A stretch of 64,000 nt of DNA, taken from Fonticella tunisiensis. Lineage in GTDB: Bacteria > Bacillota > Clostridia > Clostridiales > Caloramatoraceae. Below, piece after piece: positions 1-8,406 of this stretch. Below the pieces are notes generated by a model, which did not search any database, was not told where the DNA came from, and was given only the letters and a program-made list of their open reading frames with translations. The position numbers and the translations under genes were made by a program. The stretch is from assembly GCF_004364155.1 (NCBI RefSeq), contig NZ_SOAZ01000006.1, positions 1 to 64,000 of the forward strand, read 5' to 3'. Numbering within the stretch: position 1 is the first letter of the stretch; each line of letters starts with the position of its first letter.

Positions 1-95
1 GTATGTTTGGATTAGACACCTATATCATACATGATTTTCACTATGGTTGTTATTTTTTTATTCTATCTGTTGCATTTAATTTTACAATGAACCAA
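1..95 (-). mobile_element. IS30-family element, outer end (continues off the left edge)
   Basis: These 95 bases are an exact reverse-complement copy of 31042-31136, the region upstream of the IS30-type transposase in this window. The element end lies near base 95, and the part around bases 70-93 resembles IS30-family terminal repeats (tgcatttaattttacaatga). The transposase would be read on the minus strand and would start just left of base 1, so only the upstream non-coding end is visible. The window edge falls inside the repeat, which would also be typical of a contig end. Confidence 0.8.
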
Positions 96-185
96 TAAAT
101 ATCTAAAAACAATGTGTAAAATCATAAAGTAATATAAAAGAATATGTTTAATATAATATTATAAAGTAATTCTTGAGGTTGTATC

Positions 186-1238
186 ATGGATAGAATTGTA
201 AGTATAAGCGATCTCATTAACCCAAAGGAACGTAGAAGAATCCTTGAGGTATTAAGCCATTATTCAATCATACCTGAAAAAGTTGAAAAAATTAGAAGCG
301 TTTACAAAGTAAAATGTGGTAATAGGTATTATTGTTTAAAGAAAACTAAAAATGGAGATAAAAAAGCAAAAAAAGGTATGTATCTGGTTGAATACTTGAA
401 AAGCAATGGTTTTTATAATGTTGCGGAATATATTAAAACTGAAGAAGGTAGAGAATATTTTAAAACTCAAAAAAACACCTATTATCTTATGGAGTGGATT
501 GATGGAAGAGAATGCGATGTAGAAAACTTTGAAGAACTGAAGACAGCTGTTAAAATGTTGGCGGAATTCCATATAAAATCTAAGGGATTTAGCCCAGAAG
601 GGGTTAGAGTAGAAAGCAATATAAAAAATTGGCCTGTTATGCTTCAAACCTGTAAAAAGGACCTGGATTTATTTAAACACCTTATTGAAAGAAAAAAGGT
701 ACAGACATCCTTTGATATTGATTATTATAGCTACATTGAAAAGTTTAAATCATCAATGGACACTGCAATAGATCTTCTTAAAAAATCCAATTATATGATT
801 GTTTCATCCAGGGCAAAAAATGAAAAATGCATTTGCCATGATAGTTTTTATTATCAAAATATTTTATTTGACCCAAATAATAACGTATACCTCATTGATC
901 TTGACAGCACAATTTATGATATACATGTCTATGACCTTGCAAAATTCATAAGAAGAATATTGTACAAGAAAATATATTGCTGGAATTTTGAAATAGCAAG
1001 GAAACTTATAGATGTATATTGCAGCGTAAATCCACTTAGTATTGAGGATTATGAAATACTGCTGGCATTTATTATTTTTCCCCATAAATACTGGAAGCTC
1101 GGCAGAAAAAGATACATTAAAAAGAAAAAATGGAGTGAAGATAAGTACCTCAAAAAATTAAGAAAACTGGTAAGATATATTGACAGGCAACAACACTTTA
1201 TAAATTGTTTTATTGATTATTATAAAATCAATATGTAA
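186..1238 (+). CDS. CotS-family spore coat protein / APH-fold kinase-like protein
   Basis: The 350-aa product has the aminoglycoside-phosphotransferase/CotS fold. A catalytic-loop-like motif CHDSFYYQN sits near residues 216-224 (family pattern HxDxxxxN), followed by the metal-site-like LIDLDS near 237-242. Proteins of this family (CotS, CotI, YutH, YsxE) are spore coat components or sporulation-associated kinases in Bacillus and Clostridia; the substrate is generally unknown. The start ATG follows a modest ribosome site (TTGAGG). The gene stands alone between an IS end and a terminator shared with the opposing tRNA genes. A true small-molecule kinase function is possible, but no substrate can be inferred. 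Confidence 0.75.
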   Translation: MDRIVSISDLINPKERRRILEVLSHYSIIPEKVEKIRSVYKVKCGNRYYCLKKTKNGDKKAKKGMYLVEYLKSNGFYNVAEYIKTEEGREYFKTQKNTYYLMEWIDGRECDVENFEELKTAVKMLAEFHIKSKGFSPEGVRVESNIKNWPVMLQTCKKDLDLFKHLIERKKVQTSFDIDYYSYIEKFKSSMDTAIDLLKKSNYMIVSSRAKNEKCICHDSFYYQNILFDPNNNVYLIDLDSTIYDIHVYDLAKFIRRILYKKIYCWNFEIARKLIDVYCSVNPLSIEDYEILLAFIIFPHKYWKLGRKRYIKKKKWSEDKYLKKLRKLVRYIDRQQHFINCFIDYYKINM

Positions 1239-1262
1239 AAGAGCAGCAATGCTGCTCTTTTT
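1237..1262. terminator. bidirectional hairpin between the CotS-like gene and tRNA-Phe
   Basis: An inverted repeat with 11-bp arms (AAAAGAGCAGC / GCTGCTCTTTT) and a 3-base loop lies between the + strand CDS stop and the 3' end of the - strand tRNA-Phe. T-runs on both sides let it stop transcription from either direction. Confidence 0.75.
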
Positions 1263-1337
1263 GGTGCCCAGAGCCGGAATCGAACCAGCGACACGGGGAT
1301 TTTCAGTCCCCTGCTCTACCGACTGAGCTATCTGGGC
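1262..1337 (-). tRNA. tRNA-Phe (anticodon GAA)
   Basis: The minus strand folds as a full cloverleaf: acceptor GCCCAGA/TCTGGGC, D-arm GCTC/GAGC, anticodon stem GGGGA/TCCCC with loop CTGAAAA (anticodon GAA), T-arm GCTGG/CCGGC with loop TTCGATT, and an encoded CCA end. Length is 76 nt. It lies 58 nt downstream of the other tRNA and is probably co-transcribed with it. Confidence 0.95.
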
Positions 1338-1395
1338 AAATATAGATGTTAAAATCAGAATCATCTTTATTCCTAACTTATAAAGTCTGTTATAG

Positions 1396-1472
1396 TGGTG
1401 GGCCTTCAGGGACTCGAACCCCGGACCAACCGGTTATGAGCCGGTTGCTCTAACCAACTGAGCTAAAGGCCC
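1396..1472 (-). tRNA. tRNA with CAT anticodon, most likely tRNA-Ile2 (lysidine-modified)
   Basis: The minus strand forms a 77-nt cloverleaf with acceptor GGGCCTT/AAGGCCC, anticodon loop CTCATAA (anticodon CAT), T-loop TTCGAGT and an encoded CCA. CAT can mean Met, fMet or Ile2. C4-G69 and C5-G68 in the acceptor stem and the loop CTCATAA match bacterial tRNA-Ile2, the TilS substrate, better than elongator tRNA-Met. The tRNA itself is certain; the Ile2 identity is an inference. Confidence 0.9.
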
Positions 1473-1500
1473 TTAAAAAAGTTTTTACAACTACATTAAT

Positions 1501-1529
1501 AATATAACATCTTTCCATATATTCGTCAA
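1501..1529 (-). promoter_or_regulatory. sigma-A promoter for the tRNA pair
   Basis: On the minus strand, a -35 box TTGACG (1524-1529) and a -10 box TATATT (1501-1506) are separated by exactly 17 bases, about 30 bases upstream of tRNA-Ile2. Both tRNAs would be transcribed from here to the hairpin at 1237-1262. Confidence 0.65.
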
Positions 1530-1706
1530 TATCTATCTATTCCTTTTCCAAACTTTAAAAAAACGGTAAAATCCGACTTATTTATACTTTACAAAAAAAA
1601 TAATATAAAATATTGTAGCCTTTAATCAGAATTTTTCTAATAGTTTAGGACCCCAATGAGAAGGAAATTTATATTGTAAAAAGAATAATATATAGGAGGT
1701 GATATC

Positions 1707-2225
1707 ATGGGTGAAATCAAATATACTTTTAAGGAAGTATGTGATATAACGGGGTATAAACCGTCAGTAATTAGATATTATGAAAAGGAATTTAAGCTTG
1801 ACATACCCAGGGATGCAAATGGTAGAAGATTTTTTAGCCAGAAAGAGCTTGACAAATTAATTCAGATAAAAAATCTTCAGCAGGAGGGCTATACTAATGG
1901 ACAAATAAAGAAGATAATGGAAGGTGAGGAACAGGGGGCATTTCTTGAACTCGCCACAACTAAGGAATCCTGCATTTTAAATCCTGTAAAAAGCGATGCT
2001 TTAAACAAACTTGATGAAAAGCTGAATGTTATAAATAGTATTTTAACTGAACTTAACAAAAGTATTGTTGGCAAGGATAAGGACGCTCTGTTAAGTGAAA
2101 ATATGAAATTGAGGATGGAAATTAAACAAAAAACCTACGAAATTATGGAGTTGAAGGAAAAACTAAGGTATGAAAAGGAAAGAAATGCTGGTTTCTTTTC
2201 AAGAATTTTAAAGAGAAAAAAATAA
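1707..2225 (+). CDS. MerR-type DNA-binding protein with coiled-coil tail
   Basis: The 172-aa product begins with a MerR-like winged helix-turn-helix (residues about 4-72, including VIRYYEKEF and a RRFFSQKELD wing). A long heptad-rich coiled coil (about 95-160) and a basic end (ILKRKK) follow. No metal- or drug-binding cysteines typical of metal-sensing MerR proteins are visible. The layout of an HTH plus long coiled coil resembles RacA or other chromosome-binding MerR relatives more than a classical activator, but this is only an architectural analogy. The start is supported by a strong AGGAGGTGA site. The GNAT gene starts 16 bases downstream, so the two are probably co-transcribed. Confidence 0.75.
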   Translation: MGEIKYTFKEVCDITGYKPSVIRYYEKEFKLDIPRDANGRRFFSQKELDKLIQIKNLQQEGYTNGQIKKIMEGEEQGAFLELATTKESCILNPVKSDALNKLDEKLNVINSILTELNKSIVGKDKDALLSENMKLRMEIKQKTYEIMELKEKLRYEKERNAGFFSRILKRKK

Positions 2226-2241
2226 TAGAAAGGTGCAATCT

Positions 2242-3099
2242 ATGACAAAAATTCAAAGGGCTTCAATCAGGGATTTAGTGAGAATAATTAAATTTAAAAA
2301 TCGTTTCAAAGAGATAGAACATAATTTTTACAGCATCATACCAAATAACCTTATATACTATCTTTTTAGAGATAGATGCTTCTTTATATTGAAGAATAAA
2401 ATAATATGTGGAATAGTATTTATAAATACATCAATAAGAGAAATATACTATCTGCCTGTAACTAATCAAATCTATTTTTTCAGCTTAATGCATATACTAA
2501 AGAAAAATTTCAATCTTGAAGGTTATATATTTAAATTTACTTATAAAAATGGTATAAAAATAGATACATATAGAAAGTACTTCAAATTTAATATTATAAG
2601 CAATATAAAAAACATGCAGTGCGATATTGGCAAGCTTAATAATATTTATTCTTTTCCAGATGACATAAGGGTTAGAAAACTCGATATATCAAGGAAGGAT
2701 GAAATTTACCTTAGGTTAGAACTGCAAAATAAAGTGTTTGGCGGTAAAAATGGGAGACAGAATCTGACTATAGATGAGGTTATTGAGGAGCAAAAAAATC
2801 CTAGGTTTTTGAGAAATATGTGTTTTGTGCTTGAAATTAACAGTGTTCCGGCGGGCTATGGACAAATTCTAATAATCGATAATTTGTATCATCTTGTAAA
2901 TTTTGGAGTTATTCCCGAATTCAGGAGAAAAGGATATGGTTATTATTTTCTATTAGGTATAATAGAAGAATGTAAAAAGTATGAAATTGAAGAATTATAT
3001 TTAACCGTCGACAATATGAACCATAGTGCGGTAAATTTATATAAAAAAATTGGTTTTAAAGAAATATTTAATCAGGCGAAAATCGAATTAAAAGAATAA
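2242..3099 (+). CDS. GNAT-family N-acetyltransferase (tandem GNAT folds, N-terminal one degenerate)
   Basis: The C-terminal half (about residues 140-285) carries GNAT motif A, FGVIPEFRRKGYGYYFLLG, the acetyl-CoA pyrophosphate loop, followed by motif B (SAVNLYKKIGFKE). The N-terminal half has similar secondary structure but no recognisable R/QxxGxG/A motif and may be a degenerate second GNAT fold. ATG 2242 is chosen over GTG 2233 because AGAAAGGTG gives normal spacing to the ATG, while the GTG lies inside that site. The substrate is not predictable. It follows the MerR-type gene closely. Its last codons lie inside a terminator shared with the convergent aminotransferase gene. Confidence 0.75.
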   Translation: MTKIQRASIRDLVRIIKFKNRFKEIEHNFYSIIPNNLIYYLFRDRCFFILKNKIICGIVFINTSIREIYYLPVTNQIYFFSLMHILKKNFNLEGYIFKFTYKNGIKIDTYRKYFKFNIISNIKNMQCDIGKLNNIYSFPDDIRVRKLDISRKDEIYLRLELQNKVFGGKNGRQNLTIDEVIEEQKNPRFLRNMCFVLEINSVPAGYGQILIIDNLYHLVNFGVIPEFRRKGYGYYFLLGIIEECKKYEIEELYLTVDNMNHSAVNLYKKIGFKEIFNQAKIELKE

Positions 3100-3130
3100 A
3101 AAGGCAGAAACTGCCTTTTTATTCTTTTAA
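3088..3130. terminator. 20-bp-arm bidirectional terminator overlapping two stop codons
   Basis: A perfect inverted repeat has 20-base arms (3088-3107 and 3111-3130) around a 3-base AAA loop. It contains the stop codons of both convergent genes, and both proteins end in LKE because the same arm sequence is read on each strand. Confidence 0.85.
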
Positions 3131-4318
3131 TTTTCTATATTCTAGTAAACCATTCTTAATTATATTCATAGCTTTTTTCAAATCTTCAGTATTCAAGCAA
3201 TAGGATATTCTAACTTCATCCTTTCCAAGCCCCTGCGTGGCATAGAAGCCCTCAGCAGGTGCCAACATAACTGTTTCATTATCCATGGAGTAATCAGTTA
3301 AAAGCCATTCTACAAAATCCTCAGCGCTTTTTACTGGAAGTTTAGCAATCATATAAAAGGCACCGGTTGGTTTCTCACATATAACTCCAGGCATTTCTTT
3401 TAAAGCACTGTATACTACATCTCTGCGCCTTTGATATTCTTTCTTAATTTCTATGAAATATTCATCTGGTGTGTCAACCAGTTTTGCAGCACCTATCTGT
3501 TCTATAATAGGGACACAGAGTCTTGACTGGCAAAGCTTTAATATATTTTCCATGAGTTCATGATTCTTGCTTGCAACAAGCCCGATTCTAGCACCACATG
3601 CACTATATCTCTTTGAAATACTGTCAACCAATATAACTCTATTGTTCATATCCTTTAAATGCATAAAACTGGTGTACTCAAGCCCATCATACACAAACTC
3701 TCTGTATACCTCATCACTAATTACATAAAGATCATGCTTTTTTGCTATATTAGCAATGCGATTCAATTCTTCTTTACTATATACAACTCCCGTGGGATTT
3801 CCAGGGTTAGACAAAAGAATCGCCTTTGTTCTATCGTCGACATGTTTTTCTATCTCCTCTTCGGATGGTAAATGAAAACCCTGTTTTGCATATGTAAGGA
3901 AAGGTTTTATATTAATTCCTGCTGCCTGGGAAAAACCATTGTAGTTAGTATAGAACGGCTCTGGTATTAATACATTATCACCATAATCTGTAATTGCCAT
4001 CAGGGCAAAAAGAACAGCTTCGCTGCCTCCATTTGTAATAATTATCTCATTCTTATTCAGTTCAATTCCCCATTTTTTATAGTATTTAATAAAGCTACTG
4101 ATAAGCTCGGGAATTCCCTGAGATTCGGAATACTTTAGAACGTGATCTCTAAACTCGCTTATCGCCTTATAGAATATTTCAGGAGTATGGATGTCAGGTT
4201 GTCCTATATTTAGGTAATAAATTTTTTTACCCTTACTTTTAGCATCGTCAGCTAAAGGAGCAAATTTTCTTATTGGTGAAGCTTGCATTCTCAACACCCT
4301 TGATGATAATTTTGGCAT
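3119..4318 (-). CDS. PLP-dependent aminotransferase, class I/II
   Basis: The 399-aa product is a fold-type I aminotransferase. It has NPGNPTG around residue 170, a Schiff-base lysine in SISKRYSACGARIG around residue 235, and a C-terminal arginine region (EVRISYC). Family members transfer amino groups between aspartate, aromatic or other amino acids and 2-oxoacids in the cytoplasm. The specificity is not readable from sequence. ATG 4318 is preferred to an upstream in-frame ATG at 4345 because a GGGGGG site precedes it at correct spacing. It is separate from the similar enzyme at 4626-5810 and differs from it in sequence, so this is not a recent duplication. Confidence 0.85.
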   Translation of the reverse strand: MPKLSSRVLRMQASPIRKFAPLADDAKSKGKKIYYLNIGQPDIHTPEIFYKAISEFRDHVLKYSESQGIPELISSFIKYYKKWGIELNKNEIIITNGGSEAVLFALMAITDYGDNVLIPEPFYTNYNGFSQAAGINIKPFLTYAKQGFHLPSEEEIEKHVDDRTKAILLSNPGNPTGVVYSKEELNRIANIAKKHDLYVISDEVYREFVYDGLEYTSFMHLKDMNNRVILVDSISKRYSACGARIGLVASKNHELMENILKLCQSRLCVPIIEQIGAAKLVDTPDEYFIEIKKEYQRRRDVVYSALKEMPGVICEKPTGAFYMIAKLPVKSAEDFVEWLLTDYSMDNETVMLAPAEGFYATQGLGKDEVRISYCLNTEDLKKAMNIIKNGLLEYRKLKE

Positions 4319-4377
4319 TATATTACCCCCCAGGTAAGTTCTCATTCATATAATATTCAAAAATACCAAAAAAGATG

Positions 4378-4539
4378 TTATTTTAACTTTCCAAAAATGC
4401 TGTTGTAAACATTGCTGTAGTACCCCCATTTACCGTCAAAAATATTGTTAACTGTTGGCCCAAAGTATTTCCTCTCACCAAGGATATACGATATTGAACC
4501 TGCTTTATCCTTACCATTTTCAGATTTTGAGTTATACAT
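4378..4539 (-). CDS. 53-aa protein of unknown function
   Basis: A short frame on the minus strand begins with ATG 4539 directly after a strong GAGGTGG site at good spacing and encodes 53 residues. The N-terminal third is polar and Lys/Ser/Asn-rich (MYNSKSENGKDKAGS). The rest is rich in Gly, Tyr, Phe and Asn (ILGERKYFGPTVNNIFDGKW), ending in GKLK. It has no Cys, no signal peptide and no membrane helix. It sits between two aminotransferase genes on the same strand, downstream of a terminator, so it probably has its own promoter. The site and composition suggest a real gene; no family is recognised. Confidence 0.6.
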   Translation of the reverse strand: MYNSKSENGKDKAGSISYILGERKYFGPTVNNIFDGKWGYYSNVYNSIFGKLK

Positions 4540-4580
4540 ATTACCACCTCAAATATAGTATTGTCACTAAATAAAAATAA

Positions 4581-4611
4581 AATACAACAGGCTTTCACAG
4601 CCTGTTGTATT
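4581..4611 (-). terminator. rho-independent terminator of the second aminotransferase gene
   Basis: 13-base arms (AATACAACAGGCT / AGCCTGTTGTATT) with a 5-base loop lie just past the stop at 4626. On the minus strand the hairpin is followed by a T-rich run. Confidence 0.8.
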
Positions 4612-4625
4612 CATAAAAAAACATG

Positions 4626-5810
4626 TTAATCAAGATTTCTTAAAACTCTACCTAAACGTCTAATTCCTTCAACAATTTTTTCTTCGGGCATATTTGAATA
4701 GTTTAGTCTGAAATGATTTGGATGACCGCCATTGGGGAAGAAAGAACCACCTGGTACAAATGCTACTTTTTCCTTTAGAGCCTTTATGAGTATCTCTGCA
4801 GAATCATAACCTTCAGGAAGAGAAATCCACGTAAACAATCCACCGGAAGGATACGTATACTTGACTGTTTCAGGGAATTCCTTTTTAATAGTTTCAATCA
4901 TTAGATCTCGTCTTCTTCGATATATTTTCTTTATTTTATTTATATGCTCATCTAGCTTATATTTTTCCATAAATAAAGCAGCTTCTCTTTGAGATATGGA
5001 ACTTGCCTGTAGATCAGCACCTTGCTTAACCATTATATATTTAGATAACAATTCAGGAGATGCACAAATCCATCCAAGCCTATAACCAGGGCAAAAAGTT
5101 TTAGAAAAAGTACCAAGATATACAACAAGTCCTTTAGTATCAAAACTTTTTATTGCCGGAAGTCTGTCCCCTTCGTATCGGAGCTCTCCATATGGATTGT
5201 CTTCAATAATAGGTACATTATATTTTTCCGCAAGTTCTACCAATCTCTTTCTTCTTTCTACACTCAGGGTTTTTCCAGTGGGATTTTGAAAATCAGGAAT
5301 TGTATAGATGAGCTTTGCCTTAGGATTTGCTTCCAGGGCCTTTTCCAATTCTTCAATAATCATTCCGTCGTCATCCATAGGAACTTCGACAAATTTTGGC
5401 ATATATGCCTTAAACGCATTTATAGCACCCAAATAACTGGGGCTTTCGCATATGACAACATCGTCTTTATCTAAAAATATCTTGCCCGAGAAGTCGAGTC
5501 CCTGCTGAGAACCGTTTATAATCAAGATATTTTCATAACTCACATTGACTCCTGCCGGTTTCATTCTTTCCTCTGCTATTATCTTTCTAAGGGGTATATA
5601 ACCTTCAGTTGTCGAATATTGAAGTGCTGCTTTACCATCATTTTCTAAAATCTGTATAGTAATTTCTTTCAATTTTTCCACTGGAAACAATTCAGGTGCA
5701 GGCAATCCTCCTGCGAAAGATATTATCTCAGGATTCTCAGTCAATTTTAATATTTCTCTAATTTCTGATGCTTTAAGATTGTTCATCCTTTCTGCTAACC
5801 TAAATTCCAT
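4626..5810 (-). CDS. PLP-dependent aminotransferase, 2-aminoadipate/aromatic type (ARO8/LysN-like)
   Basis: The 394-aa product has the N-terminal signature ISFAGGLPAPELFP of the MocR/LysN/ARO8 aminotransferase group. It also has IPDFQNPTGKTLS near residue 170 and the PLP lysine in GTFSKTFCPGYRLGW near residue 235. It lacks the N-terminal GntR DNA-binding domain of MocR regulators, so it is an enzyme only. Likely substrates are 2-aminoadipate, aromatic or branched amino acids. ATG 5810 follows AGGAGGTG. It ends at its own terminator and is probably monocistronic. Confidence 0.85.
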   Translation of the reverse strand: MEFRLAERMNNLKASEIREILKLTENPEIISFAGGLPAPELFPVEKLKEITIQILENDGKAALQYSTTEGYIPLRKIIAEERMKPAGVNVSYENILIINGSQQGLDFSGKIFLDKDDVVICESPSYLGAINAFKAYMPKFVEVPMDDDGMIIEELEKALEANPKAKLIYTIPDFQNPTGKTLSVERRKRLVELAEKYNVPIIEDNPYGELRYEGDRLPAIKSFDTKGLVVYLGTFSKTFCPGYRLGWICASPELLSKYIMVKQGADLQASSISQREAALFMEKYKLDEHINKIKKIYRRRRDLMIETIKKEFPETVKYTYPSGGLFTWISLPEGYDSAEILIKALKEKVAFVPGGSFFPNGGHPNHFRLNYSNMPEEKIVEGIRRLGRVLRNLD

Positions 5811-6000
5811 AGGATGAGCACCTCCTATATATATTTTTAAAGCTAGAGGGTAAAATAATAACTATTAGGCAATCTTTCTTGAGGTATACAGGGGATTGTA
5901 TACATAATATTCCTATATTAATTATATCAGAACAGAATTATTATAACAATAAAATATTAACTGAATTATAATAACCTGGAAATATTGTGAGGTGATACAC

Positions 6001-6666
6001 GTGATTAACATGATTGTCGTTGCCATAGCTCCATCCCTGGCTTTGATATTGTATATTTATCAGAAGGATAGGTATGATAGAGAACCCCCATTGCTTTTAT
6101 TTTTTCTGTTTATATTTGGTATATTTATAGCGCTTCCAGTTTACTATGTAGAAAAATTTCTTGCTTCATTGTATTATAACATATTTTATCATGCATATAT
6201 TGTTGCCGGTTTTACGGAGGAATCCTTCAAATATGCAGTTGTTAGAAGATATGCATATTCAAACAAGCATTATGATGAAAAACTAGATGGAATCATATAT
6301 TGCGTTTTTGTCTCTCTTGGATTTGCAACAGCAGAAAACGTTTTATATGTTATAAATGGAGATATAAATTACCTTTATACAGGTATAACAAGGGCACTCT
6401 TTGCTGTACCTGCCCATATGTTATTTGCAATAACCATGGGGTATTATCTATCAATCGCAAAGTTTTCAAAAAGAAGGGTGGTTTCCATTGGTTGTTCTGT
6501 AAAATCGCTACTCGTACCTATACTTCTACACGGTACTTATGATTATATTTTATTTTTAAGACAATATGGGGTCTTTCCCATCTTTATACTTTTTGTAGTG
6601 TATCTGTGGAGAATCAACCTTAAGAGACTAAACGAATATGTAAGGGAGTCCAGAGAGGATGCATGA
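6001..6666 (+). CDS. PrsW-family intramembrane metalloprotease
   Basis: The 221-aa polytopic protein has about six hydrophobic segments and the PrsW family residues: an EExxK motif (FTEESFKYAVV), a second acidic motif (ATAEN), and histidines in AHMLFAI and LLHGTYDY. In Bacillus, PrsW cleaves the anti-sigma factor RsiW at site 1; other members act in sporulation or stress, so the substrate here is open. GTG 6001 is preferred because GAGGTG lies 7 bases upstream; an in-frame GTG at 5992 overlaps that site. A long palindromic terminator follows. Confidence 0.8.
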   Translation: MINMIVVAIAPSLALILYIYQKDRYDREPPLLLFFLFIFGIFIALPVYYVEKFLASLYYNIFYHAYIVAGFTEESFKYAVVRRYAYSNKHYDEKLDGIIYCVFVSLGFATAENVLYVINGDINYLYTGITRALFAVPAHMLFAITMGYYLSIAKFSKRRVVSIGCSVKSLLVPILLHGTYDYILFLRQYGVFPIFILFVVYLWRINLKRLNEYVRESREDA

Positions 6667-6675
6667 AATGTTTTA

Positions 6676-6717
6676 CTCAACTACTCTACATAATATATAT
6701 TATGTAGAGTAGTTGAG
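6676..6717 (+). terminator. 42-bp perfect palindrome / terminator after the PrsW-like gene
   Basis: Two 21-base arms with no spacer form a perfect palindrome (arms 6676-6696 and 6697-6717), followed by CTTTTT. It fits a terminator, though the stem is unusually long. Its centre (6688-6705) is an 18-base palindrome that recurs at 17065-17082. Confidence 0.7.
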
Positions 6718-6852
6718 CTTTTTATAAAAAATACATTGCTGATGAGTCATCGCTGCGTGGTCAAAATATTTAAAAATCTACAATTTTATTTTATTTTGTT
6801 GTATAATATAAGGTGCTATTTTTTTGAATATTATTTAGAAAGGTTGATAATT

Positions 6853-8193
6853 ATGGATATTAAAAATAAAAAATATTTTATAGAAACATGGGGCTGCCAG
6901 ATGAATGAAGAGGACTCTGAAAAACTCTCCGGAATGCTTGAAAATATGGGATATGCAAAGGCTTCAAATCGTGAAGAATCTGATGTTATAGTATTTAATA
7001 CATGTGCTGTGAGGGAAAACGCTGAGCTTAAAGTTTATGGAAATCTTGGGCAACTTAAAGCATTGAAGAAGAATAAACCCGATCTTATAATAGCTGTATC
7101 AGGCTGTATGATGCAGCAAAAGGGAATTCCTGAAGAAATAAAAAAGAAATATCCTTTTGTAGATATAATTTTTGGAACTCATAATATACACAGGTTTCCA
7201 GAACTTTTAAATAATGCTTTGCAGAATGACTCAACTATAATAGAAGTGTGGGAAAAGGAAGGGGAGATAGTAGAAGGGCTTCCAATAAACCGTGAAAGCG
7301 ATATAAAGGCCTTTGTTACTATAACCCATGGCTGCAACAATTTCTGCACCTACTGCATAGTTCCCTATACCAGGGGCAGAGAAAGAAGCAGGACCCCTGA
7401 AGCAATAATTGATGAAGTTAAAATGCTGGCTTCCCAAGGCTATAAGGAAATTACTCTTCTCGGCCAGAATGTAAACTCATATGGAAAGGATCTTGAAAAT
7501 ATTACATTTGCTAAGCTGCTAAGATTAGTTAATGAAGTTGAAGGTATTGAAAGAATACGTTTTATGACATCACATCCTAAAGATTTAACTGATGATGTTA
7601 TATTAGCTGTTAAAGAGTGCAGCAAAGTTTGTGAGCACATACATCTTCCAGTTCAATCGGGAAGCACTAATATACTGAAGAGAATGAATAGAAAGTATAC
7701 AAGAGAAAAGTACCTTGAGCTTGTAAAAAAGATTAAATCTCAGATACCAGAAGTTGCATTAACAACTGATATTATTGTGGGATTTCCAGGAGAAACAGAA
7801 GAAGACTTTCAAGAAACATTGGAACTTGTAAAGGAAGTGGAATATGACTCAGCATTTACCTTTATATATTCCATAAGGCCCGGAACGCCTGCCGCAAAGT
7901 ATGAAAAGCAGGTTCCAGAAGACGTAAAGCATGAAAGATTTAACAGATTAGTTGGAGTATTAAACGCTATAAGTGAGAAAAAGAATAGAGAATATAAGGA
8001 TAAAATAGTCGAGGTACTTGTTGAAGGTTTAAGTAAAAATGATGAAAGCAGGCTCACCGGAAGAACAAGAACTGGAAAGCTTGTTAATTTTACCGGTGGG
8101 GACATTGCTCTAAAGGGAAGACTTGTAAGAGTAAAGATTACTGAACCTCAAACATGGTCTTTATTGGGAGAATTGGTTGATATTATAAAATAG
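6853..8193 (+). CDS. miaB: tRNA-2-methylthio-N6-dimethylallyladenosine synthase MiaB
   Basis: The 446-aa radical-SAM methylthiotransferase adds the 2-methylthio group to i6A37 of tRNAs. The N-terminal UPF0004 domain holds three cluster cysteines ([24 protein letters not shown]). The radical-SAM motif CxxxCxxC appears as GCNNFCTYC near residue 160, and a C-terminal TRAM domain spans about 380-446. An in-frame extension to 6736 is rejected: ATG 6853 has a ribosome site (AAAGG), gives the normal family N-terminus ([16 protein letters not shown]) and normal length. MiaB needs the product of MiaA, which is encoded downstream in the same direction. Confidence 0.97.
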   Translation: MDIKNKKYFIETWGCQMNEEDSEKLSGMLENMGYAKASNREESDVIVFNTCAVRENAELKVYGNLGQLKALKKNKPDLIIAVSGCMMQQKGIPEEIKKKYPFVDIIFGTHNIHRFPELLNNALQNDSTIIEVWEKEGEIVEGLPINRESDIKAFVTITHGCNNFCTYCIVPYTRGRERSRTPEAIIDEVKMLASQGYKEITLLGQNVNSYGKDLENITFAKLLRLVNEVEGIERIRFMTSHPKDLTDDVILAVKECSKVCEHIHLPVQSGSTNILKRMNRKYTREKYLELVKKIKSQIPEVALTTDIIVGFPGETEEDFQETLELVKEVEYDSAFTFIYSIRPGTPAAKYEKQVPEDVKHERFNRLVGVLNAISEKKNREYKDKIVEVLVEGLSKNDESRLTGRTRTGKLVNFTGGDIALKGRLVRVKITEPQTWSLLGELVDIIK

Positions 8194-8219
8194 GGTGTTA
8201 ATTTACTGCTCCCTATTTT
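8187..8219 (+). terminator. terminator of miaB
   Basis: 9-base arms (AAAATAGGG / CCCTATTTT) with a 15-base loop span the miaB stop codon and are followed by a T-rich stretch. A second weaker hairpin (CCCCGG/CCGGGG, 8312-8332) lies nearer mutS. Confidence 0.6.
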
Positions 8220-8406
8220 ATTTTCCTTTTTAAAACACTACATTTGTGCAGGTATTTATTTAATTTAGGCTGTTTTTGATTTATAATTATTACTGAATAA
8301 TCACCCCTTTGCCCCGGGCAGAATGTCCGGGGTATTTATAAATCTATAGAAAAACCTTGGATTTTTCTTTATATATAACAGGTTCGTTTTTAAGGAGGAA
8401 TGTGCT

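Noticed and set aside
100-185. Sporulation sigma-K/E promoter for the CotS-like gene (CATAAAGTA near 124)
   Set aside because: A -10-like CATAnnnTA is present, but no -35 element lies at the proper distance, and such strings are common in AT-rich DNA.
4383-4598. 71-codon frame on the minus strand overlapping the 53-aa gene
   Set aside because: It runs through the terminator hairpin, lacks a ribosome site, and overlaps a better supported frame.
3119-5810. Two adjacent aminotransferases as a recent tandem duplication
   Set aside because: Their N-termini, PLP-lysine motifs (SISKRYSACG versus GTFSKTFCPG) and subfamilies differ clearly.
6736-6852. In-frame N-terminal extension of miaB
   Set aside because: The extra 39 residues have no ribosome site, and the usual MiaB N-terminus begins at ATG 6853.
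8312-8332. Riboswitch or small RNA upstream of mutS
   Set aside because: Only one short GC hairpin is present, without a conserved aptamer pattern or promoter; it may be a second terminator for miaB.
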